Assembly (NCBI RefSeq): GCF_900142565.1
Contig: NZ_FRBH01000004.1
Coordinates: 248,001-312,000, forward strand
Reading direction: 5' to 3'
DNA length: 64,000 bases
Source of the DNA: Chishuiella changwenlii
GTDB taxonomy: Bacteria > Bacteroidota > Bacteroidia > Flavobacteriales > Weeksellaceae
The notes under the pieces are model-generated. The model was not told where the DNA came from, ran no database searches, and saw nothing but the letters and a program-made list of their open reading frames with translations. The position numbers and the translations under genes were made by a program. Below are positions 56,205-64,000 of the stretch, piece after piece (within the stretch, counting starts at the first letter, position 1; each line of letters starts with the position of its first letter).

Positions 56205-57287
56205 TTACTTGATTCTTACACGAGGATCTAAGATTCCGTATAGAATATCTACCAAAATATTAATCAGAATAAACATTACAGCAATCACTAAAACTGCTCC
56301 CATTACGATTGGTAAATCTAATGTGTTTAAAGCATTTACAATCTCTTTACCTAAACCATTCCAACCAAAAACAAACTCAACAAAAACAGAACCTGCCAAC
56401 ATAGATGCAAACCAACCAGAGATAGCTGTTATAACTGGGTTTAATGCATTACGAAGTGCATGCTTTGTGATAACTGTTTTACGTGGTAAGCCTTTTGCAA
56501 AAGCCGTTCGTATGTAATCTTGATTAAGAACTTCTAGTAAAGAGTTTCTAGTTAATTGAGTAAAGACTGCCAAAGGACGAGAACCTAATGTTATTGCTGG
56601 AAGAATAAGATTTTTTAAGACGAGATGCTTTCCTTCTCCTAAATCATCTACTTCATATAAACTTCCAATCATATTAAGTCCTGTAATATCATGCCATAGA
56701 AAAGCAAAAATATAAGCGATAATAATAGCAGCGAAGAAAGATGGAATACTCATTCCGAAACTTGTTACAACTAATAACAATCTATCTAACCAACTATCTT
56801 TCATTAAAGCAGAAACTATTCCTAGTAAAATTCCAAAAATAGATGCAATAATAATAGATGCAATTGCTAAAACCATTGTATTAGGTAATGTTTCTCCTAT
56901 AATTGTTGAAACACTTTTACCTTGTTTCTGAAAAGATTCTCTTAAATATGGTGTTTTAATCACAACCTCATTAGATCCTAATTTTAATAAACCAGTATAA
57001 TTATATTTACCAGAATTTAAAGACGTATAAGTTTCATTTTTCTCATCTACATTGTGAAATGAAATTGGAGAAAGATCATTTAAATAGAATGCATATTGTT
57101 TCCATAATGGTTGATCTAAACCAAGATTTTTTCTAATTTGAGCCAATTGCTCAGGATCTTCTTTCTGGTCGAGCATCATACGAGCAGGATCTCCAGGAAG
57201 AACAGAAAAAAGTAAAAAAACTACGGTTACAACACCAAAAAGTGTTAGAAAACCGTAGAATATTTTATTTAAGATATAATTAATCAC
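56205..57287 (-). CDS. ABC transporter permease (DppB/OppB type)
   Basis: 360 residues with six membrane helices: one N-terminal (about 9-30) and five in the BPD_transp_1 domain (about 135-350). The EAA loop reads ALRNALNPVITAISGWFASML. The N-terminal FSVLPGDPARMMLDQKEDPEQ is the classic DppB start. Peptide or nickel transport is the family role. No partner permease, ATPase or binding protein is encoded nearby, so other subunits must lie elsewhere. An insertion (about 80-100, Asn/Tyr/Lys-rich) lengthens the first periplasmic loop. Confidence 0.92.
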   Translation of the reverse strand: MINYILNKIFYGFLTLFGVVTVVFLLFSVLPGDPARMMLDQKEDPEQLAQIRKNLGLDQPLWKQYAFYLNDLSPISFHNVDEKNETYTSLNSGKYNYTGLLKLGSNEVVIKTPYLRESFQKQGKSVSTIIGETLPNTMVLAIASIIIASIFGILLGIVSALMKDSWLDRLLLVVTSFGMSIPSFFAAIIIAYIFAFLWHDITGLNMIGSLYEVDDLGEGKHLVLKNLILPAITLGSRPLAVFTQLTRNSLLEVLNQDYIRTAFAKGLPRKTVITKHALRNALNPVITAISGWFASMLAGSVFVEFVFGWNGLGKEIVNALNTLDLPIVMGAVLVIAVMFILINILVDILYGILDPRVRIK

Positions 57288-57292
57288 GTGTA

Positions 57293-58414
57293 TTAAAAAA
57301 GTTGTTTTATTTGATTGATAGTAGGAAAGTCATTGTAATGATATTTTGCTTTTACTTTTCCTTTCTCTAAAATCATAATTCCCGGATTAGAACGTGTAAT
57401 TGTTTTCATTGTTGTTTGATCCATAAATGCATTTTCAACTCCTAAACCTTTTATTGGATTATTTGCAACTGCTACAACTAAGAAATCTGTACTTTTTGCA
57501 TCATTAATTAAAGAATTCATTTTTGTAATGTTTTCTTCTTTCAGTTTATCTGCAAAAGGAATAACTAAGACAATTACTTTAGGAGCATTTAAAATTTCAT
57601 TTGTTTTATCTTCTCCATCATAATCAAAAGAGAAATCGTGAATTGGTGGTTCATAACCTTTCTTATCAATTACATTTTTAGTTTTATCTTCTACAATCTC
57701 CCAACTCGTTCCATGTTTATACCATTTATCATCTGCAATATATTGTGCATCTGTAATTTCAACAGTTTTACCATCTACTTTATTTTTCATGGTATAAATT
57801 GTTTTATAAGTAGTCGGTTTTAATCCTAACTCTTCTGGCGTTTTCATACCTTCAGCTAAGTCTTTTCCTACTGCATACGCACGGAAGTCTATAATTGGAT
57901 TATGATAAATACCTAAATATGCAATAATTACAGAACCCAAAATAACAACTGCATTAACCACATAATTTGCTTTTGAAACAAATAAAGGTTGTATATATTT
58001 TTGTCCTATAACTAAAATAATTATTAAAATTAATAAAACAACATCCTTGTAAAATGAAGTCCAAGGTTCTAATTTTAATGCATCACCAAAACATCCACAA
58101 TCTGTTACTTTATTAAAGTAAGCTGAATAAAATGTAAGGAAAGTAAAAAATACAATTGTTAGCAATAAAGCTATTGTTGTAAATCTCTTCCAAACTCCTA
58201 ATAAAAGTAAAACTCCTAATACAATTTCGAAAAGAGAGAAGAAAGTTGCCAATGGCAAGCTTAAACTTTCTAGGAATGGAATGTTTAAAACATTTGGAGA
58301 AAAATATTCTTCTAATTTATAACTTAATCCAACTGGATCTACATTTTTCACAAAACCAGAAATAATAAAAATTATTCCGACTATAATTCTTGCAAATTGT
58401 ACAAAATATTTCAT
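57293..58414 (-). CDS. DoxX-like/BT_3928-family membrane protein with thioredoxin-like tail
   Basis: 373 residues. The N-terminal half has four to five membrane helices with the DoxX/MauE pattern (FARIIVGIIFIISGFVKNVDP, with DCGCFGDALKLEPW between helices, quoted in parts). The Cys pair there is typical of redox-linked MauE-type proteins. The C-terminal half (about 190-373) is extracytoplasmic with a thioredoxin-like strand order but no CxxC. It ends 5 bases before the permease and starts 1 base after DUF1599, so the three are co-transcribed. Confidence 0.85.
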   Translation of the reverse strand: MKYFVQFARIIVGIIFIISGFVKNVDPVGLSYKLEEYFSPNVLNIPFLESLSLPLATFFSLFEIVLGVLLLLGVWKRFTTIALLLTIVFFTFLTFYSAYFNKVTDCGCFGDALKLEPWTSFYKDVVLLILIIILVIGQKYIQPLFVSKANYVVNAVVILGSVIIAYLGIYHNPIIDFRAYAVGKDLAEGMKTPEELGLKPTTYKTIYTMKNKVDGKTVEITDAQYIADDKWYKHGTSWEIVEDKTKNVIDKKGYEPPIHDFSFDYDGEDKTNEILNAPKVIVLVIPFADKLKEENITKMNSLINDAKSTDFLVVAVANNPIKGLGVENAFMDQTTMKTITRSNPGIMILEKGKVKAKYHYNDFPTINQIKQLF

Positions 58415-58415
58415 G

Positions 58416-58958
58416 TTATTTATTTTCGTTAATTAAAATTAAAGCAAAGATGGAATAGTTTATCATGTCTAAATAGTTTGCATCTAAACCTTCCGAAACC
58501 AATGTTTTTCCTTTGTTATCTTCGATACTCTTAGTACGTAAAACTTTTTGATAAATTAAATCTGTTATAGAACTTACACGCATATCTCGCCATGCTTCTC
58601 CATAATCATGATTTTTTTTCATCATTAAGTCATGCGCTATCGTTGCATATTTATCGTAATATTCAATTGCTTGTTCATCTGATAAATCTGGTTGATCTGC
58701 ATATCCTAATTCCAACTGAATTAAACCCATTATAGAGTAATTTACAATTGCAATAAATTCTCCTTCTTCGTCCTCATCTACCAAACGCTCTATTGCTTCT
58801 TGTAGTGTGCGAATACGATTTATTTTGATAAAAATTTGATCTGTTAAAGACGGTAATCTCAATACACGCCAAGCTGGACCGTAATCTTTTAATTTTTTTG
58901 TATATAACTCTCGACAAATCGAGATAATTTCATTGAATTGAATTGAGGTATTTTTCAT
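58416..58958 (-). CDS. DUF1599 domain-containing protein
   Basis: 180 residues made of two similar halves: a block with KLKDYGPAWRVLRLPSLTDQIFIKINRIRTLQE (about 18-50) and a second with KNHDYGEAWRDMRVSSITDLIYQKVLRTKSIED (about 118-150), both quoted in part. Each half carries DYGxAWRxxRxxSxTD, the DUF1599 signature. The helical repeat is distantly reminiscent of MazG-like nucleotide pyrophosphatases, which is inference. It is the first gene of the run leading to tpiA and is divergent from folP across 53 bases. Confidence 0.9.
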   Translation of the reverse strand: MKNTSIQFNEIISICRELYTKKLKDYGPAWRVLRLPSLTDQIFIKINRIRTLQEAIERLVDEDEEGEFIAIVNYSIMGLIQLELGYADQPDLSDEQAIEYYDKYATIAHDLMMKKNHDYGEAWRDMRVSSITDLIYQKVLRTKSIEDNKGKTLVSEGLDANYLDMINYSIFALILINENK

Positions 58959-59011
58959 AATTTCGTTTCGATTTCAAAAATAATTGAAATTGCTTAAACA
59001 TCTTCTAAGAT

Positions 59012-59842
59012 ATGACAATTAATTGTAACGGACGTTTGATTGATTTAAACGAACCAAAAATTATGGGAATTCTAAACACTACTCCTAATTCTTTTTATGA
59101 TGGTGGTCGTCATCAATCTATAGATTTAATTTTGGAGAAAGTTTCTAGATATTTAACTGATGGTGCAGATATAATTGATATTGGAGGATATTCTACAAAA
59201 CCTGGTGCAGAAGTAGTTTCTGAACAAGAAGAGATAGATAGAACTGCTCCTATTATTGAAAAGATTATAAAAGAATATCCAGAAATAATTATTTCCATAG
59301 ATACATTTCGTGGAAATGTTGCAAGAGAAGCTATAAACGCAGGAGCTTCTATTATTAATGATGTTTCGGGATGGGAATTAGACAATGAGATGTTTAATGC
59401 AATTGTAGATTTAAATGTTCCGTATATTTTAATGCATATGCAAGGAACTCCCCAAACAATGCAAGATAATCCTGTTTATAAGGATATAACATTAGAAGTG
59501 AATGAATATTTCTCAACTAAAATTACACAATTAAAAGCTGCTAAAGTAAACGATATTATATTAGATCCTGGATTTGGTTTTGCTAAAACATTAGAACAAA
59601 ACTATGAATTGTTTAATAAAATGGAATCTTTAGGTTTTGGTAAATTTCCCTTATTGGTTGGTATATCAAGAAAATCTATGATTTATAATTTATTGTCTTC
59701 TACAGCCGAAAATGCATTAAATGGAACATCTGTTCTAAATATGGTTGCATTACAAAAAGGTGCTAAAATTTTACGTGTTCATGATGTAAAAGAAGCGAAT
59801 GATACATTGAAAATATACAATACGTTAAAAGGAAAATATTAA
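59012..59842 (+). CDS. folP: Dihydropteroate synthase
   Basis: 276-residue folate-pathway enzyme joining p-aminobenzoate to dihydropterin pyrophosphate, and the target of sulfonamides. TIM-barrel motifs are seen: IMGILNTTPNSFYDGG (loop 1), DIGGYSTKPGA (loop 2), ISIDTFRGNVAREA, INDVSGWELD, LDPGFGFAKTLEQNY, LVGISRKSMI (loop 7) and LRVHDVKEAND at the C-terminus. Full length. It is divergent from DUF1599, and the long hairpin at 59847 terminates it. Confidence 0.97.
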   Translation: MTINCNGRLIDLNEPKIMGILNTTPNSFYDGGRHQSIDLILEKVSRYLTDGADIIDIGGYSTKPGAEVVSEQEEIDRTAPIIEKIIKEYPEIIISIDTFRGNVAREAINAGASIINDVSGWELDNEMFNAIVDLNVPYILMHMQGTPQTMQDNPVYKDITLEVNEYFSTKITQLKAAKVNDIILDPGFGFAKTLEQNYELFNKMESLGFGKFPLLVGISRKSMIYNLLSSTAENALNGTSVLNMVALQKGAKILRVHDVKEANDTLKIYNTLKGKY

Positions 59843-59846
59843 AATA

Positions 59847-59896
59847 AAAACGAGTAAACTTTTAATACTAATTATTAAAGGTTTACTCGTTTTATG
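59847..59896 (+). terminator. Terminator after folP, long stem
   Basis: AAAACGAGTAAAC (59847-59859) pairs with GTTTACTCGTTTT (59881-59893). The stem continues inward through TTTTAA/TTAAAG, leaving a loop of about 9 bases. It lies between convergent genes. Confidence 0.85.
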
Positions 59897-59917
59897 ATCT
59901 TATATCCAGAGATCAGA

Positions 59918-60346
59918 TTACTCGATAATATTACTATTTGGAAAAGATACTTTAAATGTGTCGATTACATTAATATCGGAAGTAATGATTTGCCAATGGG
60001 AATCGTGTACGAATTCAAAAACAATTTCATTATCGTATAAATTCTCATCTTCAATATTTACAAAAAGGTTCTTTTCATTTCTATCTCCAATAATTAATGC
60101 TTCTGTTACATTTTCCATCTTGTAACAAAGATTTTCTAGCTGTTCGTAATCAACTAAAATTCCGTCTTGTTGATCGATTATTTCTTGTAATTCAAAAACA
60201 GAATATTCGTCTGTTTCACTATCTCCATCTATCCAAAGTAATTTTAACGAATATCCTTCTAAATCTTGAAGTGGTTGAATTACTTCTTCCATTCGTTGTA
60301 TTTGGTTTTCGTCTTCTCCGAAAATTTCTATTTTATATGTTTCCAT
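59918..60346 (-). CDS. Conserved acidic protein of unknown function
   Basis: 142 residues, strongly acidic, soluble, with no signal peptide or membrane helix. The start KIEIFGEDENQIQRMEEVIQ and the even strand/helix alternation suggest a compact alpha/beta fold. I recognise no family. It is a single gene between folP (convergent) and DUF4407 (upstream on the same strand, with a terminator between). Codon use and composition match the neighbours, which argues for a real gene. Confidence 0.65.
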   Translation of the reverse strand: METYKIEIFGEDENQIQRMEEVIQPLQDLEGYSLKLLWIDGDSETDEYSVFELQEIIDQQDGILVDYEQLENLCYKMENVTEALIIGDRNEKNLFVNIEDENLYDNEIVFEFVHDSHWQIITSDINVIDTFKVSFPNSNIIE

Positions 60347-60444
60347 GTTTCTTTTAAAAGTAGATTACCTGTTTATAATCTATCGTTATTAACTTTTTTA
60401 TTGCTTAAAAAAATGAAATTAAATTTCATTTCTAAAACCTTTAC

Positions 60445-60486
60445 AAAAGTAAAAAAGTAACTTCATTCTGAAGTTACTTTTTATAG
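60445..60486 (-). terminator. Terminator of the DUF4407 gene
   Basis: AAAAAGTAACTTCA (60452-60465) pairs with TGAAGTTACTTTTT (60469-60482) around TTC; the minus strand continues T-rich. It lies 6 bases past the stop. Confidence 0.9.
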
Positions 60487-60488
60487 AT

Positions 60489-61511
60489 TTATGCTTTTTC
60501 TAACGCTTGTTTAACACGCCTATCAGACTTAATATCCATCAATTGAATTGATTCTAAGCTAAATATCTTAAAACTATACTCGTGCTTCTCTAATAAAAAA
60601 TCATAAGGACCTTTTGGTGCTATTAATTTCACTAAAACAGGAGCAGTCTCTAACGATATAAACACAAGAGCTATAAAAATAGCAGCTGTTCCTAAAATAG
60701 GATTAGTTGCTGATAATTCGTCTAAAGCTTGCATTCTTGCTGCAAAACCATTGTAATTTTCTTCTGTTGGTTTTGCCGCATCTATTTCTTTTTCTTTAGA
60801 AACATTTAAACGATCTAATTCTTTTGTAATTTCTGCTAAACGAGGAGCTGTTTGTTGAATATATGTATCTATTTCTGCAAGTTTCTGCTTTTTTAATTCA
60901 GCTTTACGCTTTGCATTTGGACCATATCCTTCTCTTCCAGTTGTTGTTTGTGTTTGTGTTCCTACAACCTCCTTTTCCAATTCTGTAGAAGCTTCTTTAT
61001 ACTCTGCTCGTAATTTATCTATTTGAGCATAGATTTGTTTACGTTCATTTGTAAAAGAAATTCCTAAATCGGTATAACGTGCATCAATCCCTTTTTGTAA
61101 TTCTGCTTTATTACGATTTACAATAACATTTAATTGCTTGTTTATTTCTTTCTCAAATATTTTTAATTCTAAAGGTTTAGAAATAACTATTCCCAATAAA
61201 ACAGCAACTAAAATACGAGGTAACGCAACAAAAAATTGACGAAAAAATCCTCCGGATTTCTTCATTGATGTTACAATATATCTATCGAGATTAAAAATCA
61301 TTAATCCCCATAACAAACCAAATCCAGTAGCTGCGTATAAATTATCAAATACTGTATTTAATGCATAACCTGCAGATAATGCAGCTAAAATTCCTGTAAA
61401 TAATATTACCCCACCAATTCCTACGTGTTTACTTACATCGGTAGGTGTTTTTTTCAAGAGCTCAAGACTACTACCTGAACAGATGATTAAAAATTTTTGT
61501 ATTCCATTCAT
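60489..61511 (-). CDS. DUF4407 membrane protein with coiled coil
   Basis: 340 residues. Three membrane helices lie in the N-terminal part (about 30-52, 57-75, 95-112). A long coiled coil (about 120-265) contains TNERKQIYAQIDKLRAEYKEA and KKQKLAEIDTYIQQTAPRLAE segments (quoted in part). One more helix (about 275-300) and a short C-terminal tail with Lys/Arg follow. This matches DUF4407, a Bacteroidota/Actinobacteria family of unknown function. The start codon coincides with the predicted transcription start (see 61514). Confidence 0.85.
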   Translation of the reverse strand: MNGIQKFLIICSGSSLELLKKTPTDVSKHVGIGGVILFTGILAALSAGYALNTVFDNLYAATGFGLLWGLMIFNLDRYIVTSMKKSGGFFRQFFVALPRILVAVLLGIVISKPLELKIFEKEINKQLNVIVNRNKAELQKGIDARYTDLGISFTNERKQIYAQIDKLRAEYKEASTELEKEVVGTQTQTTTGREGYGPNAKRKAELKKQKLAEIDTYIQQTAPRLAEITKELDRLNVSKEKEIDAAKPTEENYNGFAARMQALDELSATNPILGTAAIFIALVFISLETAPVLVKLIAPKGPYDFLLEKHEYSFKIFSLESIQLMDIKSDRRVKQALEKA

Positions 61512-61513
61512 GT

Positions 61514-61533
61514 TACAAAGATAGTACTTTGTA
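61514..61533 (-). promoter_or_regulatory. Promoter -7 box inside an inverted repeat before DUF4407
   Basis: TACAAAG (61514-61520) and CTTTGTA (61527-61533) form a perfect 7-bp inverted repeat with a 6-base spacer. On the minus strand the -7 box TATCTTTG occupies 61523-61516, 4 bases before the ATG at 61511. A regulator bound to the repeat would cover the promoter. Confidence 0.45.
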
Positions 61534-61561
61534 TAACATATTAATAAAATATTTTATAAAA

Positions 61562-61590
61562 AAAGCTGATAATCAAATTATCAGCTTTAT
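61562..61590 (-). terminator. Terminator of ilvE
   Basis: AAAGCTGATAAT (61562-61573) pairs with ATTATCAGCTTT (61577-61588) around CAA. The minus strand continues into a T run. It lies about 25 bases past the ilvE stop. Confidence 0.9.
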
Positions 61591-61613
61591 TACTATTATA
61601 TCTTATATAAAAA

Positions 61614-62675
61614 TTAATTCTCTTTTTCAATTTTTACTCGCCATCCATGAGGATCTTCGACTAAACCGTATTGAATATCTTTTAATTTCTTTTTTAAATT
61701 TAATGCAAAAGAATCTTCTTCTGCTAAATGTGGTAACTGAACACGTTCGTCTCCAAAACCAATAGTATCATATTGTGTAATAACAACCGCTGTTCCACAA
61801 CCAAATACTTCTTTTAACTCTCCAGATTTATAAGCATCATATAATTCTTTTACTTCTACTGGACGAATCTCTAAGTCATTACCTGCATCTTTAGCTAAAG
61901 TTAAAACAGAATCACGTGTAACTCCATTTAAAATTCTTTCAGAAGTTGGAGCTGTTAATAATTTATTTCCGATACGAACCATTACGTTCATTGTACCAGC
62001 TTCTTCTATGTATTTATGCTCAATAGAATCTGTCCAAATGATTTGGTCATAACCTTCTTTTTGTACTTCTGATGCTGGGAAAAATGACGCTGCATAATTT
62101 CCTCCACATTTCGCAAAACCAACTCCTCCTTGTGCTGCACGACTATAAAAGTCAGCAATTTTTACAGATAATGGTTTTTCGTAGTAACTTGGTGCATAAG
62201 CTAACAAAATAGCAAAAATATACTCGTTAGATGATCTTGCAGAAACAGCTTCCTCTGTAGCAAACATCACTGGACGAATGTACAAAGATGTTCCATAATC
62301 TTGAGGAACCCATTTGCGATCAATATCCACTATAGCTTTCAATCCATCAATAAAAATTTCTTTAGGAATTTGTGGCATATTTAATCTAGCAGCAGATAAA
62401 TTAAAACGTTCAAAGTTTTTCTCAGGTCTAAAAATAAAAACATCATCATTTTCATTTTTATACGCTTTCATTCCTTCGAAAATTGTTTGTCCGTAATGGA
62501 AAGACATTGCTGCTGGTGTCATTGTAATTGGTCCATAAGGCTTAATTGTTGCCTCTCCCCATTTACCATCTTTGTAGTGTGCAATCAACATATGATCAGA
62601 AAATTCTTTTCCAAAAACAGTTGATTCGAAAACTGAATCATTAAATCTAGATTCAGCAATTTTTTCTATAATCAT
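61614..62675 (-). CDS. ilvE: Branched-chain amino acid aminotransferase
   Basis: 353-residue PLP-dependent fold-type IV transaminase forming leucine, isoleucine and valine from their keto acids. Motifs: FHYGQTIFEGMKAYK, RPVMFATE, the PLP-Lys region in DSIEHKYIEEAGTMNVMV, LNGVTRDSVLTLAKD and GCGTAVVITQ near the C-terminus. Length is as in class II branched-chain transaminases. It completes the leucine pathway encoded at 9.6-13.9 kb, though the two loci are separate. Confidence 0.96.
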   Translation of the reverse strand: MIIEKIAESRFNDSVFESTVFGKEFSDHMLIAHYKDGKWGEATIKPYGPITMTPAAMSFHYGQTIFEGMKAYKNENDDVFIFRPEKNFERFNLSAARLNMPQIPKEIFIDGLKAIVDIDRKWVPQDYGTSLYIRPVMFATEEAVSARSSNEYIFAILLAYAPSYYEKPLSVKIADFYSRAAQGGVGFAKCGGNYAASFFPASEVQKEGYDQIIWTDSIEHKYIEEAGTMNVMVRIGNKLLTAPTSERILNGVTRDSVLTLAKDAGNDLEIRPVEVKELYDAYKSGELKEVFGCGTAVVITQYDTIGFGDERVQLPHLAEEDSFALNLKKKLKDIQYGLVEDPHGWRVKIEKEN

Positions 62676-62704
62676 TTTTGTGAAATATTTGTTCGTTGCT
62701 ATAT

Positions 62705-62712
62705 CAAAGATA
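62705..62712 (-). promoter_or_regulatory. -7 promoter element for ilvE
   Basis: CAAAGATA on the plus strand reads TATCTTTG on the minus strand, an exact TAnnTTTG box, 29 bases before the ilvE ATG. No -33 TTG at standard spacing. Confidence 0.42.
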
Positions 62713-62758
62713 CATTTTATTTACACTTATTCATAATAAAAAACCATAACTTTCGGCT

Positions 62759-63469
62759 ATGAAAAGGATAATTCAAGAAACGGAAGATGGTTCTAAAACT
62801 ATTTATATAGAAGATTGGGACGAAACCTATCATTCTAAACATGGCGCTGTACAAGAGGCTTTTCATGTTTTTATAAAAAATGGATTACATCATTTTATTA
62901 CTGATCAAAACAAGCTTAAAATAATTGAAATTGGTTTAGGAACTGGTTTAAATGCTTTTATAACGATGCTAGAAGCAGAAAAAAATAAAAAGCCTATTGA
63001 ATATGTAGGAGTAGAAAAATTTCCTATCTCTGAAAAAGAATTTGAATTGGTGAATTATTTTGAAGATGTTTTTAAATTTTATCCCGAGTTACAATCTCGT
63101 AAAAAAGAATTTGAAGAATTTTATCAACATTTATATCATTGCAAATGGGAAGAATGGATAGAGATTTCTGATTATTTCAAAATAAAGAAAATAGAAGAAG
63201 ATTTCTTTAATTTAAAAGATAGTCTTGAAAAAGAATTTGACTTAGTTTATTTTGATGCTTTTGGTTCGAAAGTTCAACCAAAATTGTGGGAAATAGACTT
63301 ATTAAGGATAGTTGATTCTTTAACAAAAACGAATGCTATTTTTACAACTTATGCTGCAAAAGGATCTATAAAAAGAGGGTTAAAAGAATTGGGATATATT
63401 GTAGAAAAAAGACCTGGTCCTTCTGGTAAAAGAGAAATGATGGTGGGGCTAAAAAACATTAATCATTAG
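62759..63469 (+). CDS. mnmD: tRNA 5-methylaminomethyl-2-thiouridine methyltransferase MnmD
   Basis: 236-residue SAM-dependent methyltransferase for the final step of mnm5s2U34 synthesis in tRNA; it equals the C-methylating domain of E. coli MnmC without the oxidase half. Motifs: SKHGAVQEAFHVFIKNGL, IGLGTGLNAFITMLEA (SAM loop, about 58-73), VGVEKFPI, LVYFDAFGSKVQPKLW and TYAAKGSIKRGLKELGY, ending in PGPSGKREMMVGLK. It is divergent from ilvE and lies 64 bases before prmA. Confidence 0.93.
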   Translation: MKRIIQETEDGSKTIYIEDWDETYHSKHGAVQEAFHVFIKNGLHHFITDQNKLKIIEIGLGTGLNAFITMLEAEKNKKPIEYVGVEKFPISEKEFELVNYFEDVFKFYPELQSRKKEFEEFYQHLYHCKWEEWIEISDYFKIKKIEEDFFNLKDSLEKEFDLVYFDAFGSKVQPKLWEIDLLRIVDSLTKTNAIFTTYAAKGSIKRGLKELGYIVEKRPGPSGKREMMVGLKNINH

Positions 63470-63490
63470 ATGAGATCGCATAATTATTTG

Positions 63491-63498
63491 TAATTTTG
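63491..63498 (+). promoter_or_regulatory. -7 promoter element for prmA
   Basis: TAATTTTG followed by CA matches TAnnTTTG, 35 bases before the prmA ATG at 63534. Confidence 0.4.
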
Positions 63499-63533
63499 CA
63501 TAAGGAAGCGGTTTAATGTTTCTAAAAAAGAAT

Positions 63534-64000
63534 ATGACAAATTATATTGAATATAAGTTTAAGGTTGCAGAAATTGAACCATGGAATGAGATTATTATTG
63601 CTATGATTTCTGAATTGCCTTTTGAAAGTTTTGTTGAAAATGAGGAAGGTTTTGATGCTTACATGCCAAAAACTGACGAAAATATAGAAGAAATTAAAGC
63701 AGTTATTGATGCAATAGAAAATATTGATTTTTCTTATACACGTCAAGAAATTGAACAACAGAATTGGAATGCTACTTGGGAAGAAAGTTTTACTCCAATA
63801 TTAGTTAATGATCAATGTTTAATTCGTGCCGAGTTTCATGAATCAGTAGAAAATATTCCATACGAAATTATCATTCAACCAAAAATGTCTTTTGGTACTG
63901 GTCATCATTCTACAACTCATTTAATGGTTGAGTATATCTTAGAAACAGAATTTAAAGGTAAAGATATCTTAGACATGGGATGTGGAACTTCTATCTTAGC
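63534..64000 (+). CDS. prmA: Ribosomal protein L11 methyltransferase PrmA (3' truncated by window edge)
   Basis: About 155 codons are visible from the ATG at 63534 (MTNYIEYKFKVAEIEPW); the frame is open to the last base. The N-terminal L11-binding domain is followed by the hinge and the methyltransferase entry IIQPKMSFGTGHHSTTHLM and the start of the SAM-binding motif ILDMGCGTSILA, where the window ends. PrmA trimethylates lysines of ribosomal protein L11. Confidence 0.95.
   Translation, partial: MTNYIEYKFKVAEIEPWNEIIIAMISELPFESFVENEEGFDAYMPKTDENIEEIKAVIDAIENIDFSYTRQEIEQQNWNATWEESFTPILVNDQCLIRAEFHESVENIPYEIIIQPKMSFGTGHHSTTHLMVEYILETEFKGKDILDMGCGTSIL

Overview
This 64 kb window is chromosomal DNA from a low-G+C (about 30% by eye) member of the Bacteroidota, class Flavobacteriia. 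It is probably near Weeksellaceae/Flavobacteriaceae; the genus cannot be fixed from sequence alone. The evidence is a secreted protease with a type IX secretion sorting domain, many lipoproteins, TAnnTTTG promoter elements, an archaeal/eukaryote-type ProS, a RibBA with a degenerate RibA half, and flavobacterial gene neighbourhoods (ftsK-lolA-lptF/G-ribBA; folP/DUF1599/DoxX/tpiA; exbB-exbD-exbD-tonB). Coding density is high and most of the window is core genome. I see no tRNA, rRNA, CRISPR array, insertion sequence, prophage or defence island.

Layout. 1-4.6 kb: miaB (5' end cut off), a sigma-54 activator, lptE, a TPR protein and secG. 4.7-9.6 kb: a lipoprotein, a T9SS metalloprotease and groES-groEL. 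9.6-13.9 kb (minus): leuA-leuC-leuD-leuB. 14-17.7 kb: an unknown helical protein, an RDD membrane protein and mqo. 17.9-25.5 kb: a TonB-dependent receptor divergent from a Spy-like protein, proS, then a repeat-rich lipoprotein plus FadL-like porin behind a near-perfect sigma-54 promoter. 25.5-29.4 kb: GIN-domain lipoprotein, exodeoxyribonuclease III, coiled-coil lipoprotein, GNAT, DUF4136 and Nudix. 29.4-34.3 kb (minus): a tight four-gene run of Gcr-type membrane protein, dCMP deaminase, S41 protease and XerD. 34.4-38.8 kb: LolA-like protein, HNH endonuclease, kdsB, a tiny membrane ORF, DUF3822, rsmD and a thioredoxin-like protein. 38.8-41.6 kb (minus): FKBP isomerase and dnaX. 41.7-47.5 kb: ftsK, lolA, lptF/G and ribBA. 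47.8-50.8 kb (minus): TonB energising complex. 51.1-55.1 kb: topB, WYL regulator and an amidase-like pseudoenzyme. 55.4-59.8 kb: tpiA, an ABC permease, a DoxX-like protein and DUF1599 (minus), with folP divergent. 59.9-64 kb: unknown protein, DUF4407, ilvE, mnmD and prmA (3' end cut off).

How the genes work together. Much of the window serves the cell envelope: LptE, LptF/G and KdsB for lipopolysaccharide; LolA proteins for lipoproteins; SecG for export; TonB/ExbB/ExbD for energising outer-membrane receptors such as the one at 17.9 kb. Leucine and branched-chain amino-acid metabolism (leuABCD, ilvE), protein folding (GroESL, FKBP) and tRNA/rRNA/protein modification (MiaB, MnmD, RsmD, PrmA) make up much of the rest.

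Most notable observations. (1) dnaX is split at a run of ten A residues. Both non-tau frames stop within four codons of the run and the third frame is open to the end of tau, the arrangement expected for programmed slippage. (2) A near-perfect sigma-54 promoter lies before the lipoprotein/porin pair, and a sigma-54 activator is encoded in the same window. (3) A secreted protein looks like an N-acetylmuramoyl-L-alanine amidase that has lost every catalytic residue. (4) Two micro-satellite arrays (7-bp and 8-bp units) sit in convergent intergenic gaps. (5) There is a candidate 28-residue membrane peptide upstream of DUF3822-rsmD.
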